64,000 nucleotides of DNA from Marthasterias glacialis (lineage: Eukaryota; Echinodermata; Asteroidea; Forcipulatida; Asteriidae): assembly GCA_911728455.2 (NCBI GenBank), contig OU452231.1, positions 10,164,078 to 10,228,077 of the forward strand. Reading direction: 5' to 3'. This document shows positions 1 through 12,974 of this stretch, piece after piece (position 1 is the stretch's first letter; each line of letters starts with the position of its first letter). Made by a program: the position numbers and the translations under genes. Below the pieces are notes generated by a model. It was not told the DNA's origin, searched no databases, and worked only from the letters and a program-made list of their open reading frames with translations.

Positions 1-1626
1 AGCCCTTCCAATCAAGACACACACATCTGAATGAAATGATGTACATTGTACATGCACCATAGAAACACATTTAGTTGTTTTTCTTCGCCTGGGGAATAAT
101 GGGTTGGAAAGGAATACAGATGAATGTAACTTGCGAGCTTAGGGGCAGTTCTACACGTAGATATACATGTATAGCAAACATGTCAGGTGTGACATAAGTA
201 CTAATGGAGCAGGGTGTTTATTTATAAGCAGTAAGAGGAGAGATCTATAGAACCCTTGGGGAAATAAAACCCAAATGCTATTTTGGGTATTCCATTTGAC
301 CCATGTGAATTGTTATCATGCTTATCCTTAATCCCTTCCATGAGGGGATTTGTCTGTAATTTAGTTATTTATGATCAGATGCACACGTTAATCTGATTTT
401 GATTCATTTTGACGTTTGAGTTATTCAAATTAGAACGCAGAAATAGAATGCAGAAGAAAAGATTGGACCCTGAATGCTTTCCCCCCTCTCCCCAAGAGGG
501 TATGTTTTTGAAGGACTTAATATACATGTACTTGTAAAATAGAATTTTGATTATGTACAACTTGTTCACTGAAAATCATAGCCAACAACACTGGCATGTC
601 TCTTTAAAAAGATTTTTTTGTTTTATGACTAGAACGTGAGGCTTGAGTGTCCTTGAATGTGGAACATTTGAGTTCACTGCAATGTCTTCTGCTTCATTTG
701 TGCATAACAAAATACACACTGTACAGGAGACATGAATTATGTGCTGGTCACACTGACACGGTATCATTCATGATGTGGGGGTAGTGATTCAGGAGATACA
801 TCTAGCTGTTTTTCTTCATTCTAGTGTTCTCTGATTAGTTTCCCCATCCATTCTATTCAGTTGAACAGCATATTTCCTGTAATGTGGAAAGATTTCCAAT
901 CAATGGTTTTGTGTGAACAACATCCACAATAAGTAGCTAGACTTGTACTTCTTGTAAAGGACACATCCTTTTTTTTTTCTTTTTTTTTTTTACACGACGC
1001 ATAATGTGATTACATTTTTGACATTTAAAAAACATGCCTTAAGGGAAGCATTGATGGTATGATTGTATCTGCAGATTTACTTCTTAATCTCTCCACAAAC
1101 TGAACTAAACTCCCAAGGTCATCTTGTCAGAGCTTTTGTAGTACAGCCTTAAAGAATCACATCTAAGCCGATCCCTGCATATGACAACCAGTCATGGACT
1201 GAGACACACGTTTCTATGTGGTATAAACCGAGAAAATCCATTTGTTCTACCATTCTTTATACTTCATTTTGTTTTTAGCAACGCTCCTGTTGGTTTTTTT
1301 TCACACGAAAGCATACCGAGGACTTGTCCCAGTGTGTCATTTTCCAGGATCTCTTTTTGTTAAAGTCCTCGGTTTGACCATAGAGAAATGGTTTGACTGT
1401 GCAGACATGTTCACACACAAATACACACTCTCACACCCAGTCATGTGTGACATACCCTGTGTGGACATTCCTTTGTCATCGTGCAGTTAAAACCATGGCC
1501 ATTTCTATTAAAGTGTTTTGAAAACTGGTTTTTGGACACCCGATCCCTTTCATATAATACTCCGTTTTGAGATGTTGAATGATGTACAGAAAATGCTAAA
1601 CGGAGAATATCTATTTTGTGAAAACG

Positions 1627-1650
1627 CTGTGTGGACATAAGTCCACACAG
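1627..1650. repeat. Perfect 10-bp-arm hairpin
   Basis: ctgtgtggac (1627-1636) and its exact complement gtccacacag (1641-1650) are separated by ataa. The word gtgtggacat also recurs at about 1460 and 1670, so the hairpin sits within a local cluster of the same motif. Confidence 0.85.
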
Positions 1651-3118
1651 TTTTTCAAGTTCCAACATTGTGTGGACATGTTTTATATTGCTCCATGCTT
1701 AAACACATACACACGAGATAATCATTCAGTGTTGACAGTGTTGACATTGTGTACACACACATAGCTAAGGCAGTTTTGTTATTTACTATAGAGTTGATGA
1801 TAAACAGGATATTGCGTAATACTGTCATGTTTACCTACACAAGCTAATCACCAAAATCATACAACAATGATTTGTGGTTATAGCGCTGTCAGTGTACCTG
1901 TATGTGATTCGTTTTGTGTTGAACAAGACAATTTGTGCGAAAGAAGTGTCTGCAGTGGCTTGAAACTGTTCACTTATCCCTTTTTTTCCATTCTTATCAA
2001 ATTGAAATGATTGCCTTCAGAGGATATTCCTCATCAGATGTCTAAATCAAAGATGTGCACCAGAGTCTGGTCTCCTTGTCTGAGTTCACCACAGACACTG
2101 CAGAAAGCTGGTCCCTTCTTGCCAATTAACTTCCTGTAAGCCGACACCCTGTCCCAAGGCTTCCAGTGTACTTTTTTAATGAGGACTGATGCTGCGAAAT
2201 AATTCTGAGCTTTTAAACCCCCAGACTGATCAAAGATGTATAAATTATAGACGTATAATTCAAATAATTATTCACAAAATTAATTGCTGGTGCATTGCTG
2301 GCAAAATGAATTTCTCCTACTTTCTAATTAAAGTTAGTTCTCTCTTTCTATCCAATCTTGTCCATTTACAATTTGTTTTTGTTAAATCTCTACTGAATCC
2401 TGAGTACTTGTACATTATGAATCTCTCTACCTTGAATTTCCTCAGTAAGAGAGTTCTGGAAAATTAAATGAAATTCAAGCTACACTATCTATGGTTACTT
2501 CCCTGATTGTAGCTCTGTATACAAATTATCATTTCCTCTTTTTTTCTGAAGATGTGTGGTCGATGTTATATAATAATGATTGGCAGGTTTGTTTTATAAA
2601 TATTGGGTAATGTCAGAAGTATTTGCTCCATTCAAAGTCAAGTTTGATCAGAGCTCTGATTAATTCTTATCATGAAATTCAATAGAGGTATTATTATTAT
2701 TTTTTAAACCTTAATACTCTGTATTCTATTTTCATAAGAAATATATTATCTAATGATTGTAATAATCAAACTAAGAGGATGGTAGAAAATTTACAGTCTG
2801 TCATATTTAAATAAAATCTAACTCTTGCTGAAGGATTCTAAAGGTTTAGATATAACTCCCATTTGATTTGACAGTTGTATTCAAATACGTTCTAAAGCCC
2901 TATTTGCCATTTGTCATACTACAGGATCGATAAGTTTTTATTGTAAGTAAGACTTAGTTCGATGCAGTTTAAAAACTGTTTTCCCAGTGCATGCCAAAAT
3001 GCCTGATATTCTTAGATATGGAAAGAGGGCAGTGTCAGCAAGCTTTACTATCAGAAAATGTCCCCTGCATTAATTTCAGGGTGAGATTTTTATTTATATA
3101 ATGGTGTTAAACCATGGG

Positions 3119-3234
3119 TGAGGCCATGTCTCAATTGGCGACTACGGCTATTGTTATGGACATCCTATGTTCAAATGCTTGTCCAAGTGACGATCAAGTC
3201 GTAAGCCGTAGCCACTAATTCGGACATGGACTTA
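3119..3234. mobile_element. Small palindromic MITE (family B), copy 1
   Basis: The left end gaggccatgtctcaattggc, followed by gactacggct, is inverted at the right end as agccgtagccactaattcgg followed by acatggactta. The interior is about 50 bp. The same ends recur at 21.5 and 60.3 kb. Confidence 0.7.
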
Positions 3235-4006
3235 GTTTTATGCACTCCACGACACACCTTTAAACTGATGTTAGTTAGCATAACTTTGCATTATGAAGAT
3301 GTTCCTTCAGAGACTGTTCAACTCTCATCTTTCTGTCTCCCCCTTCCCCCTGTTGTGTTGGGAGGGATTAGTTTCAAGGTTTATTGGCCATTTTAATTAA
3401 AAAACATTTCCAGTGACTTGAGGCAGTTCCATTTGAGATGGATGTGGGCTGCATGGATGTTCAAGATGTCATGAATATGTGCATGGGTGATGACCATGGA
3501 TAGATGCAAATGTTTGAGGCCAATTCTAGAACTAAGATTTGTCAAATACAAGAGGAAATTCATGAGAAACTTCAGAATCCATATTTTACTGGAATTTTGA
3601 CCCCTGTTGGGTTATTTCCATCTTTTTGGTTTGCCATAGAAAGGAGTCTTCTGTGTAGGCATTTTACATGTATATGAGTAAGAATTGATGTCATTCGACA
3701 TCTTGGCTTGAGATCCATAAACAGAGATGAGTTTAAAATTGAAAATCAAAATTTCTCTTCCACGCGTGCTGCAACAGAGACCGCTACGCCAGATAAAACC
3801 TGTCTGCCCAACACACCCCGCCTGCCCCGGAAGCTGTAAATAGTGATCAATATGTTGCGATATATTGCCAGCCCAGACATTGCTATCCAATAATATTAAT
3901 AACTCCTGGGCGCCATAGTAATAACACCAAAAATGCATGTGGTATTTTGCCAGATCATCACCCCCACATGTGCCGAATGTATCTAGGTCATTAGTTGTCC
4001 TAGTTT

Positions 4007-4027
4007 TGTGTGTGTGTGTGTGTGTGT
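4007..4027. repeat. (GT)n microsatellite
   Basis: Ten uninterrupted GT units. A similar, shorter array lies at 4165-4182. Confidence 0.9.
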
Positions 4028-7000
4028 ATTTGCCCATGACGAACTCTAGGGATGGGATGAGCTAAGCAGGCCAGGAAGAACATGTTTCATTGAGGAGGTG
4101 AGGATACAGTACAACAAAACACCAAAATGCTATTGAACTGGTAGGACTATAGCTTCAGTCACTGTTGTGTGTGTGTGTGTGTATCTCTGTTCTTGATTAA
4201 ATGACTGTGGGTGATTGTAGCTTTTAGGTAGGTGGAGCTTCTAGAATTTTTGCAATATACTAAGTTCTCCTGTGCAACTTGGCAGAAGTGATTTATTCGT
4301 TTGTCATGTTGTCATATTCTTTGCAATGAGGCATCGTGAACTTTGTGTTCCATAATGTGAAATCAATCATGTGGATATTGGTTATTGTTACAAATTGTTT
4401 ACAGATATTTTTTTCTCGCTTTGCCTATGGGCAGGCAGAAAAATGTGTAAATCTGGCTTGTTGAATTGTATATCAGTAACTGCATTGACTTGTATTTCAG
4501 ACTTTGTACTATTAAATTAACCCAAACCCAAATTGTATTGTCAGATTACAGCTTCAGGTTGTCTGTGGAATTTTTTCTATTTATGTTTTTATTATAAAAC
4601 TGCTGATACAAAGTGATAACAAAAGCGTGGTTGTATAACCAGCGATTTTAATAAACAGTTTGAATTTCATGAAACCAAACAATGCACTCGGTTTTTATGA
4701 TTTGTTATAAAAGTGAACTGGGGAATTGGAATGGCTTTACCAGCTGTACGAAAATGAACCTAAAGCAGCGGCCTTAGTAATGACCTTGTTAATTTCATTG
4801 TGTGCAAGGATGATGATGATGATGAAGATGGCCTGTTGTTAAGATACAGCCAGCTGTAGGCCAGTGTTTACATTGAGTCAGCATGATCCCCTACACGTAT
4901 GCACACACTGCGCAATGAATATATTGACTCTCTCTGACCTGCACTGTGCAGGAACTAGACTTTGAACTTGTTATGCATGGAATGGAAGGGGCATGCAGTC
5001 GCCCTCTGCATGATACGTGTGTATGTCATACTGTTGTTAGCTGGAAAGATTCCTGCCTGGTGCTTGGCTGTGACAGTACAAACACATAAATTTTTATGAC
5101 AGGTTCTATAAATTACCATCCTTGGTTTAGGTAGCTTATTTTTTGTGTTTATAAAGTCAATAATATGTAATTCATGCGCCCTTGTAAATGGATGTTAAAA
5201 ATTGACTGAACCTTTAATTAAAAATGGTTTATTTTTACTATGGGGATAATAAATCTTTGGAAACCTTAGAAGGAAAATTGTAAATTGAAATTAGGATAAT
5301 ATATAAACTACTTTGTTTTATGAGCAACTACATGTACAAGCCGTTTCCAATTGATCCTCTTTAAGGATTTGGGTTTTACGGCAGCATGAGGCCATTAACA
5401 GGAACGAATTGTGATTGAATGCCACAGTTTTTCCAAAACCTAAACTAGGAATTTCTTTGTCAACCTTTACCTCTGTTTTATTAGTATCATGACAAAGAAG
5501 CTAGTTTGCTTTCCTTTTTCTCAGCCTGTGGCAGCAATTGGGATGACTTGAGATGTATTTTATTTTGATGCCAGGAAAACAAATGATGTACGACTTGGAC
5601 TCATTGGAGAGAGTCAACAAAACTGATTAAAAAATATGGCAATATCGTAACTTGAAAATGGTGAGAACGTAAAGGAAAAGGCTATTCTCGTTTACTATTT
5701 GTAAGATGTGAAAGTCAAGATCAGGAAAATAAAGGTAATGGTTGCCAAGGGTTCACTGAGTTTCCAGACCTGTCCATATGTGCAGATGAGTGGATATTTT
5801 AGATCACTACGGCTGTAACCATCAGTGTAGCGTAGCGGCGGTACAGTGAATGGTTGAATCACCTTGACCTATAGTAATAATACTACATCAAAACAAGCTG
5901 TGAGTGATACCGTGTGTAATTGACATGGATTTACAGTCTCTGACTTGGAGAGAAATAATAAGAATGGCTTGTCTGTACTCTGGGTCAAGGGCATTTAATG
6001 AAACTAAACAAAATCAAAAATCTATATGCTGCAATGAGGTTTTGTCTTTTTGTGATGACGGAATTCACTTCTTGGAACCTGCTGGCGCTAGTTGGGTACA
6101 TTGATTGAATTGAGGAAACTACCCCTTTGCTGCTAGTGCTAGTTTTGATTTATATAATTCATCCATCAATGTTAGTTTCCCCCTGAATCATCCCTTCGCT
6201 TGATACTTGGCAAGAGATTGTGAGCATGTGAGAGGTCCGATTGAACTTTGAAGTTGATCCCTTACTCGGAGAAAACCTGATGCAGCCTGATCACTGTTGT
6301 CAAAATAGCACCTCAAACAAACACTATTTCAACAAGAAGGGCAGTACAATGGTGGCGTTGTGTGACTGCATCAGAGCATGGCAAATTCTGTACCAGTATT
6401 TACCAGTGTCTACAGAGAACAAACAAATGGCCTTTCCTGTAGTAGTCTGATACAGGCCTACATACCTATAGATGCATGGCAATATTGTACACAGGCTGGT
6501 TAGCTATTTTTATTCATCAGCGTCTACCTGTTCATGTACAGCAAGCTCTACTTGTCTAATGTTCTCTCAAGGCTGGGCTACAATCATGACAGATGAAAAC
6601 CTTTTCATCATTTCAGGCTTAAGGTGCAAGGTTTATACACCATTGTTATTGACTGCAGAGGCTTCTGGCTGGATACATGGGCATGTTTTTAGTTTGGATG
6701 AATAAAGCGTAGTGGAGAAAAGCTTTCCTAAGGGAGGTAATATCACAGGTTGGGGCTATTATGTGTACTTACTAGGTTAATTTCATGGTGTTTTAAGCCA
6801 ATCTCAGTATGGGATTTATTGTGAATGAATAATATAAAACAAATCACACACAAAAAACAGCAGAATTATGTATTTGAGCAAACACATTTTATCTCTGAAT
6901 CTGATGCAGTTATAATATCTATCAAGCACATTTCATGAATAATATTTTGTTTTTAAACGAAATGCTTATAAATAGAAAACAGTAACCAAGGTAATGATAA

Positions 7001-10000
7001 TGTTGTCTAATAAAGATAAAAAATATCCAAGTACTGTGGATGTAGGAAACACATGTGATACAGTGTATAACATATTCAATATGTATTCAATATGTATTAC
7101 TTGTACAGAATGTATTACATTGTATTACATTGTGAGAACTTAAATAATGTATAACATCATTTCCGCTTTTCTCTGACTTTGATTTTGTGGCCTTCAGTAG
7201 GAATTATGTGTAGGCCTACACTCTACACAAGTGCCCATTAAGTAGAAAGAAAAATGGGTCATGGACAAGGTAGGCCTATAGAGGGCAATCATTGTGTTAC
7301 TAAGCAACACCTTTTTACTCATCACAACTAGTTATGATAATTAGAGTTAAATTACCTTGAAGTCACGTCTGTTGATGTCAGATTTATTTCGATATTGATA
7401 TATCGGAAACCCAATATCAAGGATACTCAATATGGCAAGTATGAGGGCGCGAGATTAAAAAAAAATCATTAGTCAACATTAAGATTTTCAATATGATTAA
7501 AAAAGTTATATCAGTGATATCAATAGCAAAATAGTATTGAGTATTTGAGTATTATCGATATATCAACGCACATTACCTTGAGGTATTTATTTGAACAACT
7601 GTTACTAATTAGGATTGTAGGGATTTTTTCAACCATATATTTTGTTTCAGTGATAAGAATTAACATGCCGACCCCCCCCCCCCCTTCAATGAAAAACAAA
7701 GACAACAAAAGTGAGACAAAATAATAATAATAGTACAACCCCTTTCAGCTTGTAATTAAATATCACCTGCAGAACAGTAGAAAGTGACTGAGGCAACCTA
7801 AGTGACATTGCAGGCTAAACGACACATCTGTTATGGCAGAATAATTTCCGCCGCGGTGAATTAGGTGGGTTCTCCGAGGTAGACTTTCTCAATATTATGT
7901 GGATATTCTTTTCGCACACATCATTGTGGCCAAGCGAGGAGAGGAGAAAATAGCGAGGGAAAAAAAACAAACCAAAAACCCTCAGCGGTGATGAGTGTGG
8001 ATCTGATAAGTGGGTACATAGCATACTCTCAGCATAGATTGACCTTTGGATGACTTGAGGGATGGTCAGGCCAAGCTATCTCTCTCTCTGAAAGGGCTGG
8101 GAGGAAATGAGAGCAACCACAATGTGACCGCTGAAGGACAGAGCAGCGCATCCGTAGGGAAACAACCACAATTCCAAACCTAACAAATGCATGGTTTTGA
8201 ATTACTGTATTAATCAAAATTAGGACATTTGTTTTGATACGACTTGTGCATCTGTATACTGTATTGTGTGGTAGCCTCAATTTTACACAATTGGAAGGTC
8301 TGGTTAATAGTTAGTTACATGATAATTTCCAAAAGAAAGAATCTAATGAATTTTTTTCATTTTCTGGAAAGCATTTGATTACAATTTTAAGTAAAATACA
8401 AATAGGTGCTTACGATGTCTTTGATGAATTTGAATAGTGGCCTGCTCAAGATGTTCAGTGTATGCATAAATTCCAAATGTTCTTCATGAAGAGTAGACTG
8501 TGTTTTAAGTAAAAATACTGCTGGATAAGAAAGTAAGTTAATGAACTACATGAGGATTTTTTTTTTAATGTAACATTATTGATTTTCTCATTTAGCCATT
8601 ACGAATTTCATGTTGTCTGCTGCGGATAAAAGATTTACATACCCAGTGCAAGAAGGGGTCCCTTTATCTGTTGACAAAAACCAGAATCGTCCATAATCAA
8701 TACTGTACTTTGCCTAAAACTGGGCCATATTTAGTTAACTTAAAGATGTAGGTCACACATATTCTGCAACCATGTGCACTATGAGGGAGTGTAACAGATC
8801 TTTGGAATCCACTTTTACCAAATATCCTCTGAAAACATGCACCGTTGGGCATCCTGACATACTTCCATAATCACCCTGACCGACTAAATGAACAAATATC
8901 GGCCGTGTGATTCAGCTGTGTAGTAGAAGACTCCCCCCCCCCTTGAGTTTCGCCCACATTATGGAACCGACTAAAAGGGAGAGCGACACTCTTTGGAGTG
9001 TCAAGGCATTTTTGCCTATCAGCAGGTGAAATTTGACACGTGTCATTCATTCATGTTCACAATCCATTCCCGTCCCCCGTTTTCACATGTTGTTCTTGGC
9101 CTCTGATTACTTGGCTTCTGTTCCAGTTTACACCGAGCTTGTGATCAGGATTTGGCGCCATTGGCTGATGCGTTAAGTGCTGATTTTTTTCGCACACCAA
9201 TGAAGCCACAGAAAGAATTAAAAAAACCTATTCCCCCCCCCACCTCTTTCACGGTCAGTTGTAATCCTTTGGCACTAAAACAGCTTTTTAATTTTTTATT
9301 TAGGTCGCAGCGTGAAATTTAAGAAATAGGTTTTTAACTTTTGTGCTTAATTTGCTGCATTTTAGAAAACTTGGAGGCTTGTTCATAAGTTACTTCAAAC
9401 AAAATTTAGGATTGTGTAAGTGAATTTTATAGATTGCGCACTTAGGATTTTGTGAAACTCGTTTATTTTTACCTCTAAAATTCAGATCAAATCTACAAAA
9501 CAGTTCTAGTTTAAGCAAATTGTGAACTTAAAAATGAAAAAAATAGTGTAGTCAATCAATGGGTCGGCCTATAGGCAAAGAGATTAATTGTATTTTTTTT
9601 TTAAATGTCATAACTGAGTCATGAGCGTTTACACTAATAGTTGCAGTAGTAGCTGTACAGTTTTGAAGTTGTCTTTTTTGATGGTTTTAGCTAACCCTTA
9701 CGGTCTCAAATCCTTCTAAATTCTATTGTCAAAGTAAAGGAATTGGGGCCCGAAGCCCAAAGATCTAGTGCTTATCAAAGGATCAGGCTTTCCAAGAATT
9801 TAAAGTCCAAACAACTTGGTGTGGTGTGACATAGGAGAAGAGGATATTGGAGGAATTGGGCCACGTGCTAGCCAAACTGCCTAGTCTGCATTAATGGGTC
9901 ATAGTTCATTTATACCACCACAGCATGTACTGTAGTAAAGTGTTCGAAATCAAAATTAATGTTTAGTTCTGTATGTTTGCTAATGTATCTTTAGTATTGA

Positions 10001-11004
10001 ATGGAGTAATGTGTTCAAAGCATTAAGACATGACAAACACTTGTATGTGGAAATAATCATAATATAACTTAAATGGTAACCTTCTTTAAACCAACTTGCG
10101 TCCTTGAGAAAGAAAGCTGCTTCAACCCTCAACCCTGTGTTTAAGTGTCAATCAATGAGTTTGAATGGAACAATTGCCATTATTGGCTGTAAGAACTCCT
10201 AAGCCCTACTTACCCCCAGGTGGTGCTGTTATGTAATAGTCTGAGTGGAAAAACAGGCTGAAATGAGATGTGGAAGGACTTGGTGTTAGGGATCCCCTTC
10301 TAACGTCTAGATACATGAGAAAGATGATCTATAATGAAGGAAAAGGTTTAATATTGCCTTCCATAAAAATAATTTGGTACTAGACCTAAATGCAAGCTCC
10401 TTGATTTAAAAACAAATTTTTATATAAGAAAATGTATTTTTGTACTGACACAAGGTTTATGAGATGTACATTTAGTTGTGACAGTCGCTAGTGTTGGAAC
10501 TATCTTTAAAATATAAGCCACAGAACCTTTGCAGCCGATTAACTTAAATAGCCTGAAAAGTGTATTGTAAAGCGGTACCAGATATATATGTAGGTCAGCC
10601 CTTGTAAGTTGCACACAATAAATTTTCTACTTTTTTCCAAGAACCAAATATCATTCCTGTAACTTTCTTTGCTTCAGCTAAGCTGTCCATATCTTTAAAG
10701 TCCTGGGAATTTAAACAGCAGCACAATGTGGATTATTGCTAGGGTTAACCACGTCAGAAATACAAAGCTGGCCTTGTGATATGCCAATAAGATAGGATGA
10801 TCTGCTTGAGATGCTTTGAGAAGTTCTCAGTGCATTCCAAGGAAGATTTCAAAGCCTATCGGCTGGGGTGAATGATACATGGATTTTCCCATTTAATGAC
10901 AAGTCGCAATCTGCCCTCTTTCGTTTACATGTCCATTCACAAAAGTAGGTAAGTGTGTGGAAAGCCCAGAAATGTCTGATTTAATAGTACTAGCCAAAAT
11001 ATAG

Positions 11005-11157
11005 CCGGCCTGATACTTCACAGAGGCAATTGCCTCTGTAGCCCCTGGTCATCGCCTTGGTGCCCTTGAAATGTTCCAATAGAAATTTACAATTTCCTCA
11101 AGAAGAAAATGCCTTGGTGCCCTTGTCCTTCCAAAGAACGAAGCAAGCAGGCCTGAT
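11005..11157 (+). repeat. Dispersed repeat (family C), copy 1
   Basis: It shares gaggcaattgcc, a cttggtgccc phrase and the exact 20-mer tcaagaagaaaatgccttgg with the region at 62.9-63.07 kb, in the same order and orientation, and both end at caggcctga. Confidence 0.7.
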
Positions 11158-12946
11158 TTAGGTTTTTGTGATGTGTTTTTTTTAAATGTATTTTAGCATT
11201 AAAAAAAGGAACAAGAACAGCTGTTTTCTCAATTGACATTCTTTTTTTGTCCAGTTGTTCCACTTTGTGCATAATACGAAAAAAATAAAAGTAAAATCAA
11301 ATTACAATTTTGTTGATGGCATTCCTGTTGAAAGGTTAAAATTTATTTCTGATTTTGCACATAGAATTATTAAGGTTATTGTATGCAAGCACACGTAATA
11401 GTTGGTACTTGTATGAAAGGTATTATTGCAATTATACATTATCATGAATGTGTACATTTTTAGACACAGTCCCCCCTTAACCTTGGTAGATATTTGATAC
11501 ATGTCCATGAAAAGGGCTTATGTTTTTGTTTTGGGTATTGTGTGGTTGTCATGACCAGTATTGTGGTTTAGATAAACATGTGTTGACCTCACTTAGTGTT
11601 TGTGTAGTGCAGGGGTCTTCTTAAAAATGTTGATTGTGTGGAAAAAAGGACAAAACGATATTGTGATTTTGCAGATCCATGGTTAAAATAATACAATGTC
11701 TTTACACACATGAGATGGCACTCACACATTCATAATTTGACAATTGGTGGACATTGAACAATTTCACTGTACATTATGTACGTTTTTGTTTGCTCTTGTT
11801 TTCCTCCATCAAACATAGTAATGATGCTATGGCTGAAGCAGAATGGTCTTTGGTGTCTCTTGTGTGGTAACATTTCAACCATAATTGTCTGTAGTGTCTT
11901 CAAACTTACTCTTATAATCAGTGTGTTAAATTACACTCAAATGTGCAAGATAAAATTAACTTTATTCATGCAAACAAGTATTTTAATTAGTTGCTAGTTG
12001 TTGTGATAATTCTTTCAGAAGGTTTCCTTTATTGGTGGCACGATTCTAACTAATGTGCAATGACCCTCATGATTTGAAAATGATTTTAGGTCTTTTTGTT
12101 ATCAATGTAAACACCACTTTTTTGTTGTTGTTATAAACAGGACTTAGAGACTTGCTCATGTGTCTGTCGTTTTTTAGTGTGACCTGATAAAAAAAAAAGA
12201 AAAAAAAAGAAGAAAAAAAAGTGGAATCGGTTTCATATTTGCGTGAGCTTCGAAGAAAGCTGAAGGAAGGGAATTGAAAAGTGCAGTGTCACAGTCTTTC
12301 TATTTGCGGAGTAATTTTGTTGTGTGGTGGCATTTTGCGTGTGTTTTCAAATTGATTTTAAGGTTGTGTTTCTGAGTGGAATCAATAGTGCTGAGTTTGC
12401 GAATCACCCCTCTGTAGATCTGCACTGTGTGATGAGCTACCATGGCTATCGTACAGAACATAACTTGCTCTATCTCTCCCCCCCCCCCCCTCATCCCCCT
12501 GAATCTGACCTGTACTTGTACTTTTTAGAGTCCCTCTTTATCCCATAACCAAGTACCACATATAGTGTCCACGTTTTTAGAACAAAGGATAGAACCATAA
12601 TTTATAGCTGATATGAGTATGACTTCACATGAGCCAACTAGGTCAAAGGTTGATGGGCACAAAGTGTACTCAGTGTACAAAGTGTACAAAGATAAAAGAT
12701 CTTGTATTTGTGAACATGCATTGTGCTGATGATACATAGTTTCAATGTTGATACGAAATAAAGAGGCAGATCTCAATTGATCAGCTTTTTTGTGTCTTTA
12801 TTTCTTCAAGTATTGATACTATCTGGAAAATACAGCATATATAAGTGTCAAATTCCCTTGAACTCCAAGGAACTTTTCTCCCTTCAGGAAATTCCCTGGT
12901 ATGCACAACCTTGCTTTTCTTTTTCAATCAATCTATCTTAAGTTGT

Positions 12947-12974
12947 CTTTAGCATCGTATCTTTAGCATCGTAT
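12947..12974. repeat. Tandem duplication of a 14-bp unit
   Basis: The unit ctttagcatcgtat is present twice head to tail without a mismatch. Confidence 0.9.

Noticed and set aside
3612-4037. 141-residue minus-strand ORF
   Set aside because: Its start is encoded by a GT microsatellite (THTHTH) and the rest shows no domain or splice context.
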